Shown here: one piece after another, positions 24,596 to 34,527 of the stretch | How positions within the stretch are numbered: position 1 is the stretch's first letter | Layout: every line of letters starts with the position of its first letter | Source: CAYPPG01 sp964412555 | GTDB lineage: Bacteria; Hinthialibacterota; Hinthialibacteria; Hinthialibacterales; Hinthialibacteraceae | Length of the DNA stretch: 64,000 nt | Direction of reading: 5' to 3' | Assembly: GCA_964412555.1 (NCBI GenBank) | Contig: CAYPPG010000043.1 | Location: forward strand, 1 to 64,000 | The notes under the pieces: generated by a model | Databases searched by the model: none | What the model was told of the DNA's origin: nothing | Seen by the model: only the letters and a program-made list of their open reading frames with translations | Program-made: the position numbers and the translations under genes

Positions 24596-27500
24596 TTATT
24601 GCTCTTCCAGAAATTCAACCGCGCCGGTGCTTTGAAATGGGCCATGGACATTACGCGGTTCGAGACTGACAATTCCATAGACAATGAAACGATATTGATG
24701 CCCGAACGCCGGTCCTTCTTTCAAGGACGGATTGACTCCGGCAGCATCTTCCCGCCAGATGAAATAATCCACATCACCAGTATTGGTTTTCCCCAAGAAA
24801 ACCGGCTTTTCGTCATCGATTGCCACATAAATATGATAATCATTCACTTCTTCCAACATGAGATTCCAGCGAATCACCAATTCCTGCTCCCCTTCGGCAT
24901 CCCGGTCTTCGCTGTTACTGAGATCGGTAAAAACATCACTGGAATCCGACACAACCACACTGCCGGTAGGCACTTTAGGAGTTGGAGTCGGTGTAGGAGT
25001 AGCAGTCGGAGGCGTAGTGGGTGTATAAGAGGGAGTTGGTGTACTTGACGGTGTATGAGTCGGAGTCGGTGTTGGAGTTGCCATACGGAAAATGACCGGA
25101 TAGTCTGCCGTGATTCGGCTCACTTTGTCATTGTGCATTAACGCGTACACAATAAAGTAATATGTGTTGTTAAACTGAGGACCGGTTTCGAAATCGGAAG
25201 AAATCAGTTTCGAGCCTTCCCGCCATTCATAATAGGAAGTGATTCCGTTGGCGGTATGTGCCAGGAATTCGGCATCACTTTCGTCAGCGCTATTGACCAG
25301 CACATAGATATGGTAATCGAGAATCCCGCCTTCCGCAAAATTCCACCGCAGCGCCAGCGCCCGATCATCCGGATAATCCGAATCGATTTTCAGGTTCTCG
25401 GTCGATTGCAAATCATCCGTAACATAGAGCGTATCCGGCGGGACGGAAATTAACACCGGTGTTATGGTCGGTGTCGGAGTCCACGTCGGAGAGAGTGTCG
25501 GTGTCGAAGTACTTGCCATCGTTGGAGATGGGGTTGGTTCATCCACACTCAAATAGAGAACGGATTCTTCTTCTTTGGCGATCAATGCCTCCTTACCAAT
25601 CCGGATTCCATAAACCGAGAACAAATATCGCTGACTGAATTGAGGACCTTCTGCAAAGATAAACGACAAGTTCGGCGATTCTTTTTCCCAAACATAATGG
25701 AATATTCTCCCCGATCCTGTACGGGCCAGGAACACGGGATCGGAACCATTCACACTTACATAAATGTGAAAGTCGGTGAACTGCTGCTGTTCAAAATTCC
25801 AGCGAATCGCCAATTGCTTATCGGATGGATTATCCATATCGAAAGCACCGCTCAAATCAAGTGGGGAACGAAGATCATCCGTAACCACCACGGAATTATC
25901 CGGCAAAGCAACAGGGATTGCCGTCGGAGTCGGTGTCTGATCACTCGTACTGATAAAGTAGATCGGTTTATCCGCAATGGCTGAAACGGTTGGCCTCTCG
26001 CTTCGTATTGCAAAGACAGAAAATTGATAAAAATGACCAAATTCAGGACCTTCGGCAAAAGTAGGATTGAGGAAAGTCGCTCCGGCTCTCCATTCGAACA
26101 ATTCAACGTCACCGGAAGTCGTTCGGCCAAGGAATTCCGGTTCAGAGTCATTGACTTGAACATAAATATGAAAAACAGTGAAATCCTCTTTTTTGAATTT
26201 CCACCGTACAACCAACGAGCGATTCAAGGGAGAATCCGCATCGAATTTGCCGATGAGATTTTCACTGGTCGATAAACTATCCGTTACGATGACAAAATTT
26301 TCCGGTAAATCGACAGGAACCGGTGTATACGTCGGTGTCGCGGTTGGAGTGGGTGCGTCATCGGCGATGAACAAAACAGGAAAATCAGTGGTAATCGACA
26401 AGGAACGCTTGTTTTTGCGCAGTCCATATATGCGGAACATGTAGGATTCACCGAATTGGGGACCGTCGGCAAAATCCTTCGATAAGAAACGAGCGCCGGC
26501 TTTCCATTCGAAAAGCGATTTCGTGACATCGCCAGTATGTGCCAGAAAGGCAAAATCATTGTCATTGACCTTGACGTAAACATGAAAATCAGTGAATTCT
26601 CCTTCCGCTAATTTCCAGCGAATCGCCAAGCGGCGGTCAAAAGATTCATCCATGTCGAATGATCCCACCAAATTGTTCGCCGACTGAAGCGTATCGGTGA
26701 CGACAACTTGATTGTCGGAGATAACCAGAGACGCAGGAGTCAATGTCGGTGTTGGGGTCGGGGTTGGATCATCGGAAGCAATGAAGTTCACCGAACCTCG
26801 CGCTTGAATGGTCAAATGTGGTTTTCCAGGGCGAATCCCATAAATCGTGAAAAGATAATTTTTCCCAAATTGCGGTCCGTTTGCAAAGAACGGTGATACA
26901 TTTGCAGAGCCCTTCCGCCACTCGTAGTAGGAAAGAGAGGTTGTACTCATTCGAGCCAGAAATACAGAATCCTCACCGTCGACCCCCACATAAATGTGGA
27001 ATTCCGAGAACTCGTCATTCGGGAAATTCCAACGAATCGCCAGATCCCGTTTCAATTCACTGTCCTTGTCGTAAGTACCGACTAAATCGGTGGTGGTTTG
27101 GAGATTATCCGTTACGATGAGTGAATTCTCGGGTACATCCACGAGAACAGGAACCGGCGTGAAGGTCGGTGTAAAGGTCGGCATCGGTGTAAAGGTCGGC
27201 GTCGGCGTTGGAGTGAACGTAGGAGTCGGTGTATTTGTCGATGTATTCGTCGGCGTAAAAGTCGCCGTATAAGTAGGAGTCGGTTCTCCCGTTTCAATCA
27301 AAAGAACAGGGAGAGTCATCTTGATAGTTCGTGATTGATCCTCCTCACGCAATCCATAAATCGTAAACCGATATTGTTTCCCATACTGTGGTCCGTCACG
27401 AAAATCCAAAGCGATGTTTGCTTCGCCTTCTTTCCATTCCATGTAAGAGGTTTCAGCATCGGGCGTTTGTCCCAAGAAAACGCTTTTGGCACCATCGATT

Positions 27501-30500
27501 TGGACATAAATATGAAAAGCCGTGAATTCACCGGATTCGAAGTTCCAGCGAATCGCCAATCTGCGATCCGAGGGTGGATCGGCATCGAATGCTCCGACAA
27601 GATTTCGTGTGGATTGAAGATCATCCGTCACGACCACCGTATTCGCGGGAATTTCGAAGAGAACGGGAGTATTTGTCGGAGTCGGCGTCGGACTATGGAT
27701 CGGAGTATCGGTGGGTGTGTTTGTCGGCGTAGGGGTAGCCGTCGGTGTATTCGTCGGTGTATTCGTCGGCGTGAAAGTATGTGTGGGAGTGGGAGTGGCG
27801 AGAACGATCTGCCCTACATCCCGAATATGAACGGAACCATCCCGGCTGCTGCTCAAGATATTTCTTCCGTTGGGTGAAAAGTCGACGGAGGTAATCTCTC
27901 CTGTGTGTCCAGAAAATAGTTGAGGATCGAATTCTCCCTGCAGATCCCATAATACAAGGGTCTGCTCGGCGCCAATGAGCACCCATCGTCCATTCGGGGA
28001 TATCTTGATCGCAGTGATCGCCTTCCCTTGAGGAGAATTATAGGTTTGAGATGCTTCTCCATTGGAAACGTTCCATTTCACGACCGTACCGTCTTCACTT
28101 CCGGTAACAGCAAAATTGCTGTTGGGTGAAAGATCGACGGCATTGACAGAAGAGGTGTGATTGGTGAAGGTGAGGAGCAAAGATCCGGTATTCAAGTCCC
28201 AGAGTTTCGCGGTGGTATCGGCGCTACCGGTCAATAATTTCGTGCCGTCCGGAGAGGATGCGACGGAATTGACTGCGTCTGAATGACCTGAAAAAGTGCG
28301 GGTAACCGAGCCGGACTGCAAGTTCCATTGGATCGCGGTTCCGTCGCTGCTACCGGTAAAAGCCAAATCGGCTGTCGGTGAGAATGCGACGGAATTGACA
28401 TCATTGGTATGAAACTGCAGGATTCGAATCACTTCGCCGGTGACAGCGTTCCAGTAGGCCGCCGTGTCGTCGGTGCTGCCGGTAAGGACCTTTGAACTGT
28501 CTTCTGAAAAAGCGACAGTAGTCACATCGCCGGTGTGAACCTCCAAGGTACGTAACACTTTGTTCGAATTCAAATCCCAAATCCGGGCGTAATTATCACT
28601 ATTGCCGGTCAGCATCGAATTGCCGGTAGAGGCGTATACTGCTGCATTGATCGCGCTGGAATGGCCGGTAATTGTTAGTATTTGTGTTCCATCGTCTTTG
28701 TTCCAAAGGCGGACTCTGTTGTCGTCACTTCCGGTAAGAACCACATTGCCGGTCGGTGAAAAGTCTACGGCAAAAACACGGCGGGTGTTATCGATGAAAG
28801 TGCGAACGGCACTTCCGGTTTCCACATTCCAGAGTTTTGCACTTCCGGAACTCCCGATTAGAAGTTGTATACCATCCGGAGAAAAGGCAACCGATTCTAC
28901 AGCGCCGCTGCGAAACGTATGAACCTGGACACCGCTTTCCGCATTCCATAGGATCGCTGTCGTATCGGTGCTTCCGGTCAAGATTTGGGTACCGTCGGGA
29001 GAAAAAGCCACGGCGCGAACCGAGCCGTTGTGAGCGCTTAACGTACGTATAACCTGGCCAGTATTGACATTCCAGATTTTCGCACTCTTGTCTTTGCTCC
29101 CCGTTACGATTTGCCCGCCGTTGGGGGAAAAAGCAACCGAATAAACGGAACTGCTGTGATTGGTGAAGGTGCGGATGAATTGCCCGGAAGAGGCTTCCCA
29201 TAATTTTGCGGTATGATCATCACTGCCGGTCAGTACACGTGAACCGTCCGAAGAAATCGCAACGGAAAGAACGGAATCCGTATGACCGCTGAATGTATAA
29301 AGCAAAGCACCTGTGCTGACATTCCATAATTTAGCGGTAGAATCTTTGCTGCCGGTTAAGAGAGAATTGCTGTTCGGAGAAAATACGAGGGAAGTCACCT
29401 CTCCCGAATGCCCGATAAATCTTCGAATCAGTTCACCGGTATCCGCGTCCCAAAGAAAAGCACCCTGACCACCGCCGGTAGCAATATAATTCCCGTTTGG
29501 CGAGTACTTGGCAGAGGTCAGGGTACCCAATCCAAATATCAATTCGTCCGAAGCGCCGGTAACCACAGGCACGGCAACCGGAGTAGGTGTCGGTGTATTG
29601 GTGGGAGTCGGCGTGGCAGTAAAAGTCGGTTCACTGGAAGGCTGCCCGTCCGCGAAAAAGACCGAGAGTAAATAATCCCGAACAATGGTGCTTGAGCCGC
29701 CTTGCGGTTTCTTGACCGCCAAATAAAAGACGCCGCCGGTTTCCGGTGTATAACGAAGTTCCGGAAATTCTTCATCGCCACTGGCAAGAATGAGCTGTTG
29801 TTGGCTGTTGTACAATTCGATTCTTGCCGATTGATTGATCGTGGAGCCAGTACTCATTGTGCACAGCAGTTCGCGTCCCAAATCCGCATTGATAATACGA
29901 AAAGAATACCAATCCTGCGAATCCTCGAATGTTTCAGCAAGAGTTGTCGAATTGTCAGCCGTCGAAGAAAGAGCGCCTAAGACACTCATACCGGTTTGGA
30001 TGCTTGTGCTTTGAGAAAAGTTATCGTTGGGTTCACTTTCCTGAATTTGGCGGCCTTGAACCTGTTGAGAATATGAATTGTGTTCCTGAATGGCCTCCGT
30101 CAACAAGGCTTGAGCACCGTCATAATCATACCGGGCATAATAATGAGCGATAAATGCCTTGATCGGCGGAGGGATATCAGGATAAAGGGCATACGCGGGA
30201 GCGTCGTCGGTCATGAACGAGTTGAAAAATCCACGGCTCCAGCCAGACACGGCGAAATTCTCGCCTCCGTAACGGAAGGATGAGTTTGTAGGAGGAAGCC
30301 CTTTAACCGATGTCCAGTTGAGCCAATCGATCAGATATCCATCCGAAACACCATTGCGGGAGTTGATCAACGCCTGCCAGGGAGCGATCAAACCCACTAA
30401 ATGACCGATTTCACGATGAAAAACAGTGCTGATCGGGACAAGTTCGGCGGAAATGCCGTTTGTGTCTTTGCCGGAAAAAGTCGATTTGGGAAACAGATAA

Positions 30501-31237
30501 ACATACGGATTCCCCGGTGGGCGCCGGGAAACCGCCGTGGGCGCCCCGTTATCGAGAAGGCTGGAATAGGAGCCGAATCGGGTAAAGGTACTGCGAATTT
30601 TGAACGTGGGAGAGAATTCGCTCCAGGCGCCGAATAAAGTGGCTTGTCCCAAATTCGATTCACTATCAAAACCGGAAGAGGCGGCTTGCAAAAGAATATG
30701 GTAATTCGAACTGTCTTCGAGGAATTCCAATCCGACTTGCGCAAACGCGGCATTCCAGAGCGAGAGGGTGCGGCGCATCTCATTTTCAAATGACTGAACT
30801 TGGAGAGCGGTATATCCCCCATCCGTTTGAAATGCGGAAAAGTCGATTTTATAACGACATTCGAAAAGCCCGTTGCCGTTGGAATCGGTGCGGTCGGTAG
30901 CGACTCGAAAGTAGAACGACGGCCAGCGATAGGCATTTTTTTTCGGAGAGCTTTGAAACTGAGTCCAAAATGCCTCTGGAACGATCCGGGGATTGTTGAC
31001 GATCTCTTTCTTGGCAGCCAACCGTTCAAATTGATGAAAAAGAAATTCATCTGTGCCGCTTGAAAACATACAATCGGCTTCGTTTTGAGGGGACTTCGCC
31101 ATTGCGGATGAAGCGGAAATCATCATCATGATCAGAAGACCAGGAAGGACAAGGCACACGGTAAGTCCTTCAATTATTTTCTTTGACGAATTAGGTAAAA
31201 AGAGCTGGGGGGAGGCGGATATACGGATAGCCTTCAT
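24596..31237 (-). CDS. Giant secreted protein: matrixin-like, PPC-like, 14 WD40, 7 C-terminal modules
   Basis: A 2213-residue exported protein from the ATG at 31237 (GAGGAG site 8 bases upstream; an earlier frame start is unsupported). Signal peptide at about 20-47. Residues 60-360 look like a matrixin-type metzincin region, with HREIGHLVGL at 274-283 in which the first zinc His of HEIGHxxGL is Arg. A PPC-like beta-sandwich spans about 400-530. Fourteen WD40 repeats (about 565-1145; 'V.SVAFSP.G..LLTGS.D.TAKLW') would make two seven-bladed propellers. Seven related modules of about 110 residues follow (VVVTDDLQS... FHIYV... GP.FG..Y.F.IYG), separated by Thr-Pro linkers. No membrane or LPxTG anchor is seen. 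It probably acts outside the cell as an adhesin or binding scaffold; function unknown. Confidence 0.85.
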   Translation of the reverse strand: MKAIRISASPQLFLPNSSKKIIEGLTVCLVLPGLLIMMMISASSAMAKSPQNEADCMFSSGTDEFLFHQFERLAAKKEIVNNPRIVPEAFWTQFQSSPKKNAYRWPSFYFRVATDRTDSNGNGLFECRYKIDFSAFQTDGGYTALQVQSFENEMRRTLSLWNAAFAQVGLEFLEDSSNYHILLQAASSGFDSESNLGQATLFGAWSEFSPTFKIRSTFTRFGSYSSLLDNGAPTAVSRRPPGNPYVYLFPKSTFSGKDTNGISAELVPISTVFHREIGHLVGLIAPWQALINSRNGVSDGYLIDWLNWTSVKGLPPTNSSFRYGGENFAVSGWSRGFFNSFMTDDAPAYALYPDIPPPIKAFIAHYYARYDYDGAQALLTEAIQEHNSYSQQVQGRQIQESEPNDNFSQSTSIQTGMSVLGALSSTADNSTTLAETFEDSQDWYSFRIINADLGRELLCTMSTGSTINQSARIELYNSQQQLILASGDEEFPELRYTPETGGVFYLAVKKPQGGSSTIVRDYLLSVFFADGQPSSEPTFTATPTPTNTPTPTPVAVPVVTGASDELIFGLGTLTSAKYSPNGNYIATGGGQGAFLWDADTGELIRRFIGHSGEVTSLVFSPNSNSLLTGSKDSTAKLWNVSTGALLYTFSGHTDSVLSVAISSDGSRVLTGSDDHTAKLWEASSGQFIRTFTNHSSSVYSVAFSPNGGQIVTGSKDKSAKIWNVNTGQVIRTLSAHNGSVRAVAFSPDGTQILTGSTDTTAILWNAESGVQVHTFRSGAVESVAFSPDGIQLLIGSSGSAKLWNVETGSAVRTFIDNTRRVFAVDFSPTGNVVLTGSDDNRVRLWNKDDGTQILTITGHSSAINAAVYASTGNSMLTGNSDNYARIWDLNSNKVLRTLEVHTGDVTTVAFSEDSSKVLTGSTDDTAAYWNAVTGEVIRILQFHTNDVNSVAFSPTADLAFTGSSDGTAIQWNLQSGSVTRTFSGHSDAVNSVASSPDGTKLLTGSADTTAKLWDLNTGSLLLTFTNHTSSVNAVDLSPNSNFAVTGSEDGTVVKWNVSNGEASQTYNSPQGKAITAIKISPNGRWVLIGAEQTLVLWDLQGEFDPQLFSGHTGEITSVDFSPNGRNILSSSRDGSVHIRDVGQIVLATPTPTHTFTPTNTPTNTPTATPTPTNTPTDTPIHSPTPTPTNTPVLFEIPANTVVVTDDLQSTRNLVGAFDADPPSDRRLAIRWNFESGEFTAFHIYVQIDGAKSVFLGQTPDAETSYMEWKEGEANIALDFRDGPQYGKQYRFTIYGLREEDQSRTIKMTLPVLLIETGEPTPTYTATFTPTNTSTNTPTPTFTPTPTPTFTPMPTFTPTFTPVPVLVDVPENSLIVTDNLQTTTDLVGTYDKDSELKRDLAIRWNFPNDEFSEFHIYVGVDGEDSVFLARMSTTSLSYYEWRKGSANVSPFFANGPQFGKNYLFTIYGIRPGKPHLTIQARGSVNFIASDDPTPTPTPTLTPASLVISDNQVVVTDTLQSANNLVGSFDMDESFDRRLAIRWKLAEGEFTDFHVYVKVNDNDFAFLAHTGDVTKSLFEWKAGARFLSKDFADGPQFGESYMFRIYGLRKNKRSLSITTDFPVLFIADDAPTPTATPTYTPVPVDLPENFVIVTDSLSTSENLIGKFDADSPLNRSLVVRWKFKKEDFTVFHIYVQVNDSEPEFLGRTTSGDVELFEWRAGATFLNPTFAEGPEFGHFYQFSVFAIRSERPTVSAIADKPIYFISTSDQTPTPTAIPVALPDNSVVVTDDLRSPLDLSGAFDMDNPSDKQLAIRWNFEQQQFTDFHIYVSVNGSDPVFLARTGSGRIFHYVWEKESPNLSFIFAEGPQFSQRYLFSVYGIRIGKEALIAKEEESVLYLSVDEPTPSPTMASTSTPTLSPTWTPTPTITPVLISVPPDTLYVTDDLQSTENLKIDSDYPDDRALALRWNFAEGGILDYHIYVLVNSADESDAEFLAHTANGITSYYEWREGSKLISSDFETGPQFNNTYYFIVYALMHNDKVSRITADYPVIFRMATPTPTPTHTPSSTPTPSYTPTTPPTATPTPTPTPKVPTGSVVVSDSSDVFTDLSNSEDRDAEGEQELVIRWNLMLEEVNDYHIYVAIDDEKPVFLGKTNTGDVDYFIWREDAAGVNPSLKEGPAFGHQYRFIVYGIVSLEPRNVHGPFQSTGAVEFLEEQ

Positions 31238-31654
31238 TTTTTTTCTCCTCAACCGAAAAGCATAATAAACCATTGTAATTGTTGACCACAAATCATGTTA
31301 TGTCAAGTGAAATTTTATTGAAGAATGAATAAGTCTAGATTTCAGAGAGGATTAAAATTGTATCACCGATGAAGAAAACCGGGGATTTCAAAAAGAAAAC
31401 GGAGGATAAGATGGTATAGATTGTCCAAAGACATACATTGTAGGACGTAAAGCCGTACAATATAGAAGAAATAGTACAAGGCAAAAGGTGAATTTGAAAT
31501 GGGTAGTCTTGAAGTTTCCACAAAGATAATATTTTAAATTATACAATCGAAATCCTCGATAAACATCATAACCGTAGCAGTTTGAACGTTGAAAAAGAAT
31601 TCTTGACTTTCCTCTCCGAAGAGCCATACTTCATAAAAAAATAGGAAGTGAGTT
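31238..31654. promoter_or_regulatory. Divergent intergenic region with a pilin promoter
   Basis: About 420 bases without a gene between the giant protein and the first pseudopilin. A promoter candidate at 31603-31632 (TTGACT, 18-nt spacer, TACTTC) resembles the one before the second pseudopilin (38643-38671: TTGACT, 17 nt, TACATT). Nothing else was recognised. Confidence 0.4.
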
Positions 31655-32221
31655 ATGAATACACGCAAAAAAGCATTTACACTGATAGAATTGTTAATCG
31701 TTGTGGCGATTATTGGGATTTTGGCGGCGATCGCTGTTCCGAACTTTTTGAATGCGCAGATGAAAGCGAAATTGAGCCGGGTAAAGGCCGATTTTCGCAC
31801 CATTGGTACTGCGATGTCGATGTATCAACTCGATAACAACGCCTATATGCCCGACCCGGGCGGACCGTGTGTGGATGTGATCGCTTATGCCCGGTTGACG
31901 ACGCCGGTTTCGTATATGGCTTCGGTCGCACCGTTTAAAGATTTTTTCACCAACGAGTCAGCGGAAGGAGCAATCGGGGCTGCCTGTGCCTGGAATTATT
32001 ACGATTACGGGATGGTTCCGTATATCACCGAATCCGGAGTCGGCTATGTGGTAGTCAGCTTCGGGCCGGACCGGGATTTGGATATGGGGTGGAATTCGAC
32101 ATCCATGGAAATCATGAAAACAAATGACGACGATAGAGCCACATTTTTATATAGTCCGTCGAACGGATTGGTCTCGTCGGGGGATTTGATTTTAACGGCG
32201 TTGGGGATTCATAACGATTAA
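31655..32221 (+). CDS. Type II/IV pseudopilin-like prepilin 1
   Basis: A 188-residue prepilin. The leader NTRKKA is followed by FTLIELLIVVAIIGILAA, the class III signal cut by prepilin peptidase between Ala and Phe (Ala rather than the usual Gly at -1). The hydrophobic helix continues with VPNFLNAQMKAKLSRVKAD, as in GspG-like pseudopilins. The C-terminal globular part ends in PSNGLVSSGDLILT and contains FGPDRD, features shared with the proteins at 38705 and 51023. The start has AGGAAG upstream. Probably a minor pilin or secretion pseudopilin; the assembly machinery is not in the window. Confidence 0.85.
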   Translation: MNTRKKAFTLIELLIVVAIIGILAAIAVPNFLNAQMKAKLSRVKADFRTIGTAMSMYQLDNNAYMPDPGGPCVDVIAYARLTTPVSYMASVAPFKDFFTNESAEGAIGAACAWNYYDYGMVPYITESGVGYVVVSFGPDRDLDMGWNSTSMEIMKTNDDDRATFLYSPSNGLVSSGDLILTALGIHND

Positions 32222-32228
32222 AGAATTT

Positions 32229-32245
32229 TACCTTTCGAAAAGGTA
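32229..32245 (+). terminator. Weak hairpin after pseudopilin 1
   Basis: TACCTTT-CGA-AAAGGTA forms a 7-bp stem just after the gene; no T-run follows, so its role as a terminator is uncertain. Confidence 0.3.
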
Positions 32246-32287
32246 TCAAATACACTCCATTTTTATCAAGATAACGATTTCCCCTTT

Positions 32288-32626
32288 TTAATCCGGTAGT
32301 TCATCCCGTGAAATGATGAACTCATGCGTGTACGTCTTTTTCACCCATTCAGCCGGATTCCTTTTTCCCCAGGTCGGGGTGTTCCAACCGGAAAGATCAA
32401 GAGCGATGATTGCAGGATACTTACCGGTTTCCTCATAAACGGCTTCTGCGTTTTTCGTCCCCGATATGCCGGAAAGTGATTTCTTCCCATACATTGATTC
32501 CAAGTAATTCAACACTTTCCGTGCTTCTGGGATCAAATCCTTATCCACTGGTTCAATAGCATGAGCGAAAGGGATTGAGAGCAGGGAAACGATAATCACA
32601 AATGTAAAAAATGCTTTTATATTCAT
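32288..32626 (-). pseudogene. N-terminal fragment of a GH26-like glycosidase
   Basis: A 112-codon frame with a Sec signal (1-23) and a segment that matches the start of GH26 mannanase-type barrels: ARKVLNYLESMYGKKSLSGI, then TGKYPAIIALDLSGWN. Full GH26 domains need about 300 residues and two catalytic glutamates, none of which are here; the frame stops after SRDELPD. AAGGAG lies 9 bases before the ATG at 32626. It is probably a truncated gene, or an exported remnant without catalysis. Confidence 0.55.
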
Positions 32627-32704
32627 ATGGATACTCCTTCTATTCATTTTTTGTTTCTGATCAAGGGTAGACTTACCGAGTTTGTCTTAGAACCCCTTGA
32701 ATAG

Positions 32705-32970
32705 CTGAAAATTTTCTGTCACCCCTACAGGGTGATGTTTTCGCATTATTTCCCATCTCCAGGGGCGTTGCCCACTGGCTTTCATCTATCACCCTTTCAG
32801 GGTGGGGGGGGACTCCTTGTTTTCCGTATACAGGGGCGTTGCCCACTGGCTTTCATCTACCACCCTTTCAGGGGGGGGACTCCTTGTTTTCCGTATACAG
32901 GGGCGTTGCCCACTGGCTTTCATCTACCACCCTTTCAGGGGGGGGACTCCTTGTTTTCCGTATACAGGAG
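32705..32970. repeat. 67-71-bp tandem repeat
   Basis: The anchor AGGGGCGTTGCCCACTGG starts at 32761, 32832 and 32899, with a partial fourth at 32966 (periods 71, 67, 67). Each unit contains CACCCTTTCAGGG and a run of 7-9 G. It fills most of the 411-base gap before the next gene. Confidence 0.88.
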
Positions 32971-33058
32971 CATTATCCATGATCATATCAAATTTTCAAA
33001 TCTTAGCTTATGATGATAGAGAAACAGGATTCATCCAACCAGTAGAGAGGTTCTGACG

Positions 33059-34498
33059 ATGAAAGATTCAGATCTACATAATCATGAAAGCCGGAAGAAA
33101 ACCGATAGGAAATTCTCACGGCGGAATTTTCTTCATAAGACAATGATGGCATCGAGTTTGACTATCCTTCCTTCTCGTGTGCTCAGTAGAAACAAGCAAA
33201 TCAGCCCGAATGAGAAGACGACTTTGGCGTGTATTGGAATGGGAGGTAGAGGATATCAAAATCTACGCACTTTTCTGCGATTCGATGAAATCCAGGTTGT
33301 TGCAGTGTGCGATGTAAACCGGGAGAGCGACGGCTATATTTCGTGGGATTGGGAACAGGGGAATGAAACGAAGGTTTCAGGACGGGAGTCTGCCAGTCGT
33401 TTCGTGGATGAATATTATGCCGAACAGATGGGGCAAGGACAATACCGTGCATGCAATGCATACAACGACTATCGGGAACTTCTGGAGAAAGAGGATGCCG
33501 ATGCCGTCATGGTGGCTACCCCAGACCACAATCACGCGGTGATTACGATGGCGGCATTGAAAATGCGCAAACATGTTTATTGTGAAAAACCGCTGACGTG
33601 GTCGCTGCAGGAAGCGCGAATGATTGCCGAAGAGGCAAAACGCGCCGGAGTCGCCACTCAGCTGGGCAACCAGGGGCAGGCGTCAGAAGTTGACCGCTTG
33701 ACAAGGGAGATCATAGCCGATGGAGTGATCGGTCCTGTGCATGAAGTGCATGTCCCTATCTCGGCACGCTTCTGGCACTGGCCGGCGTATCTAAGCCGTC
33801 CGCAAGAGACTCCACCGGTTCCCGATGGATTGGATTGGGATCTGTGGCTCGGACCGGCAGCAGAACGTCCATATCATCCTGAATATCACCCTTGGACATG
33901 GAGAAATTGGTGGGATTTTGGCACCGGCCAATTGGGCGACCTCGGCTGTCACAAGCTTTCGACGGTGTTCAAGGCATTGCAACTGTCTTATCCGATCAGC
34001 GTAGAAGCCAGCTCGACCAAAATATTTCCGGATGTGTACCCGCTAGGCGTAATCGCGAGATATGAATTCCCCGCCCGAGGCGATATGCCGCCGGTTGCAT
34101 TGAACTGGTATGACGGCGGATTGAAGCCGCCTCGCCCCAAGGAACTGGAAGCGAACCGCGGGATTAACAATATTATATATATTGGCGAAGAAGGCGCGAT
34201 GATGGGCAACCGGTTGATCCCCGAATCCAAAATGAAATCCTATGGCGAACCACCGAAAACATTACCGCGATCCCCGGGACATTTCGATGAGTGGGTGAAT
34301 GCATGCCGTGGAGGAGATGCGCCGGGATCGAATTTTGTGGATCACGCGGGTCTCCTTACAGAAACATGTCTCTTAGGGAACGCCGCCTTGCGCATCGGTC
34401 ATAAACTCTTCTGGGATAGCCCGAATCTGCGATTCACCAACAGCGATCAAGCCAATCGATATTTGCACCGTGAATATCGGGAAGGGTGGTCGTTGTGA
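33059..34498 (+). CDS. Exported Gfo/Idh/MocA-family oxidoreductase
   Basis: A 479-residue NAD(P)-dependent oxidoreductase with a twin-arginine signal (FSRRNFLHK near residues 19-27), so it is exported folded with its cofactor. The Rossmann fold shows CIGMGGRGYQN and VVAVCDVNRE; the catalytic-domain lysine lies in EKPLTW. The C-terminal part has the 'WH/WNWR..W..GTG.L.D.G.H' pattern of the family. These enzymes oxidise sugars or inositols in the periplasm; the substrate is unknown. It precedes a sugar isomerase and a sugar porter, which supports sugar catabolism. An AGAGAGG site lies upstream. Confidence 0.88.
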   Translation: MKDSDLHNHESRKKTDRKFSRRNFLHKTMMASSLTILPSRVLSRNKQISPNEKTTLACIGMGGRGYQNLRTFLRFDEIQVVAVCDVNRESDGYISWDWEQGNETKVSGRESASRFVDEYYAEQMGQGQYRACNAYNDYRELLEKEDADAVMVATPDHNHAVITMAALKMRKHVYCEKPLTWSLQEARMIAEEAKRAGVATQLGNQGQASEVDRLTREIIADGVIGPVHEVHVPISARFWHWPAYLSRPQETPPVPDGLDWDLWLGPAAERPYHPEYHPWTWRNWWDFGTGQLGDLGCHKLSTVFKALQLSYPISVEASSTKIFPDVYPLGVIARYEFPARGDMPPVALNWYDGGLKPPRPKELEANRGINNIIYIGEEGAMMGNRLIPESKMKSYGEPPKTLPRSPGHFDEWVNACRGGDAPGSNFVDHAGLLTETCLLGNAALRIGHKLFWDSPNLRFTNSDQANRYLHREYREGWSL

Positions 34499-34527
34499 TC
34501 ATTTGTAAATTGTTGATACTCATAAAA

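Noticed and set aside
30397..31050. 217-codon minus-strand frame overlapping the giant protein gene
   Set aside because: Same strand but another frame than the strongly supported 2213-residue protein; composition is not protein-like.
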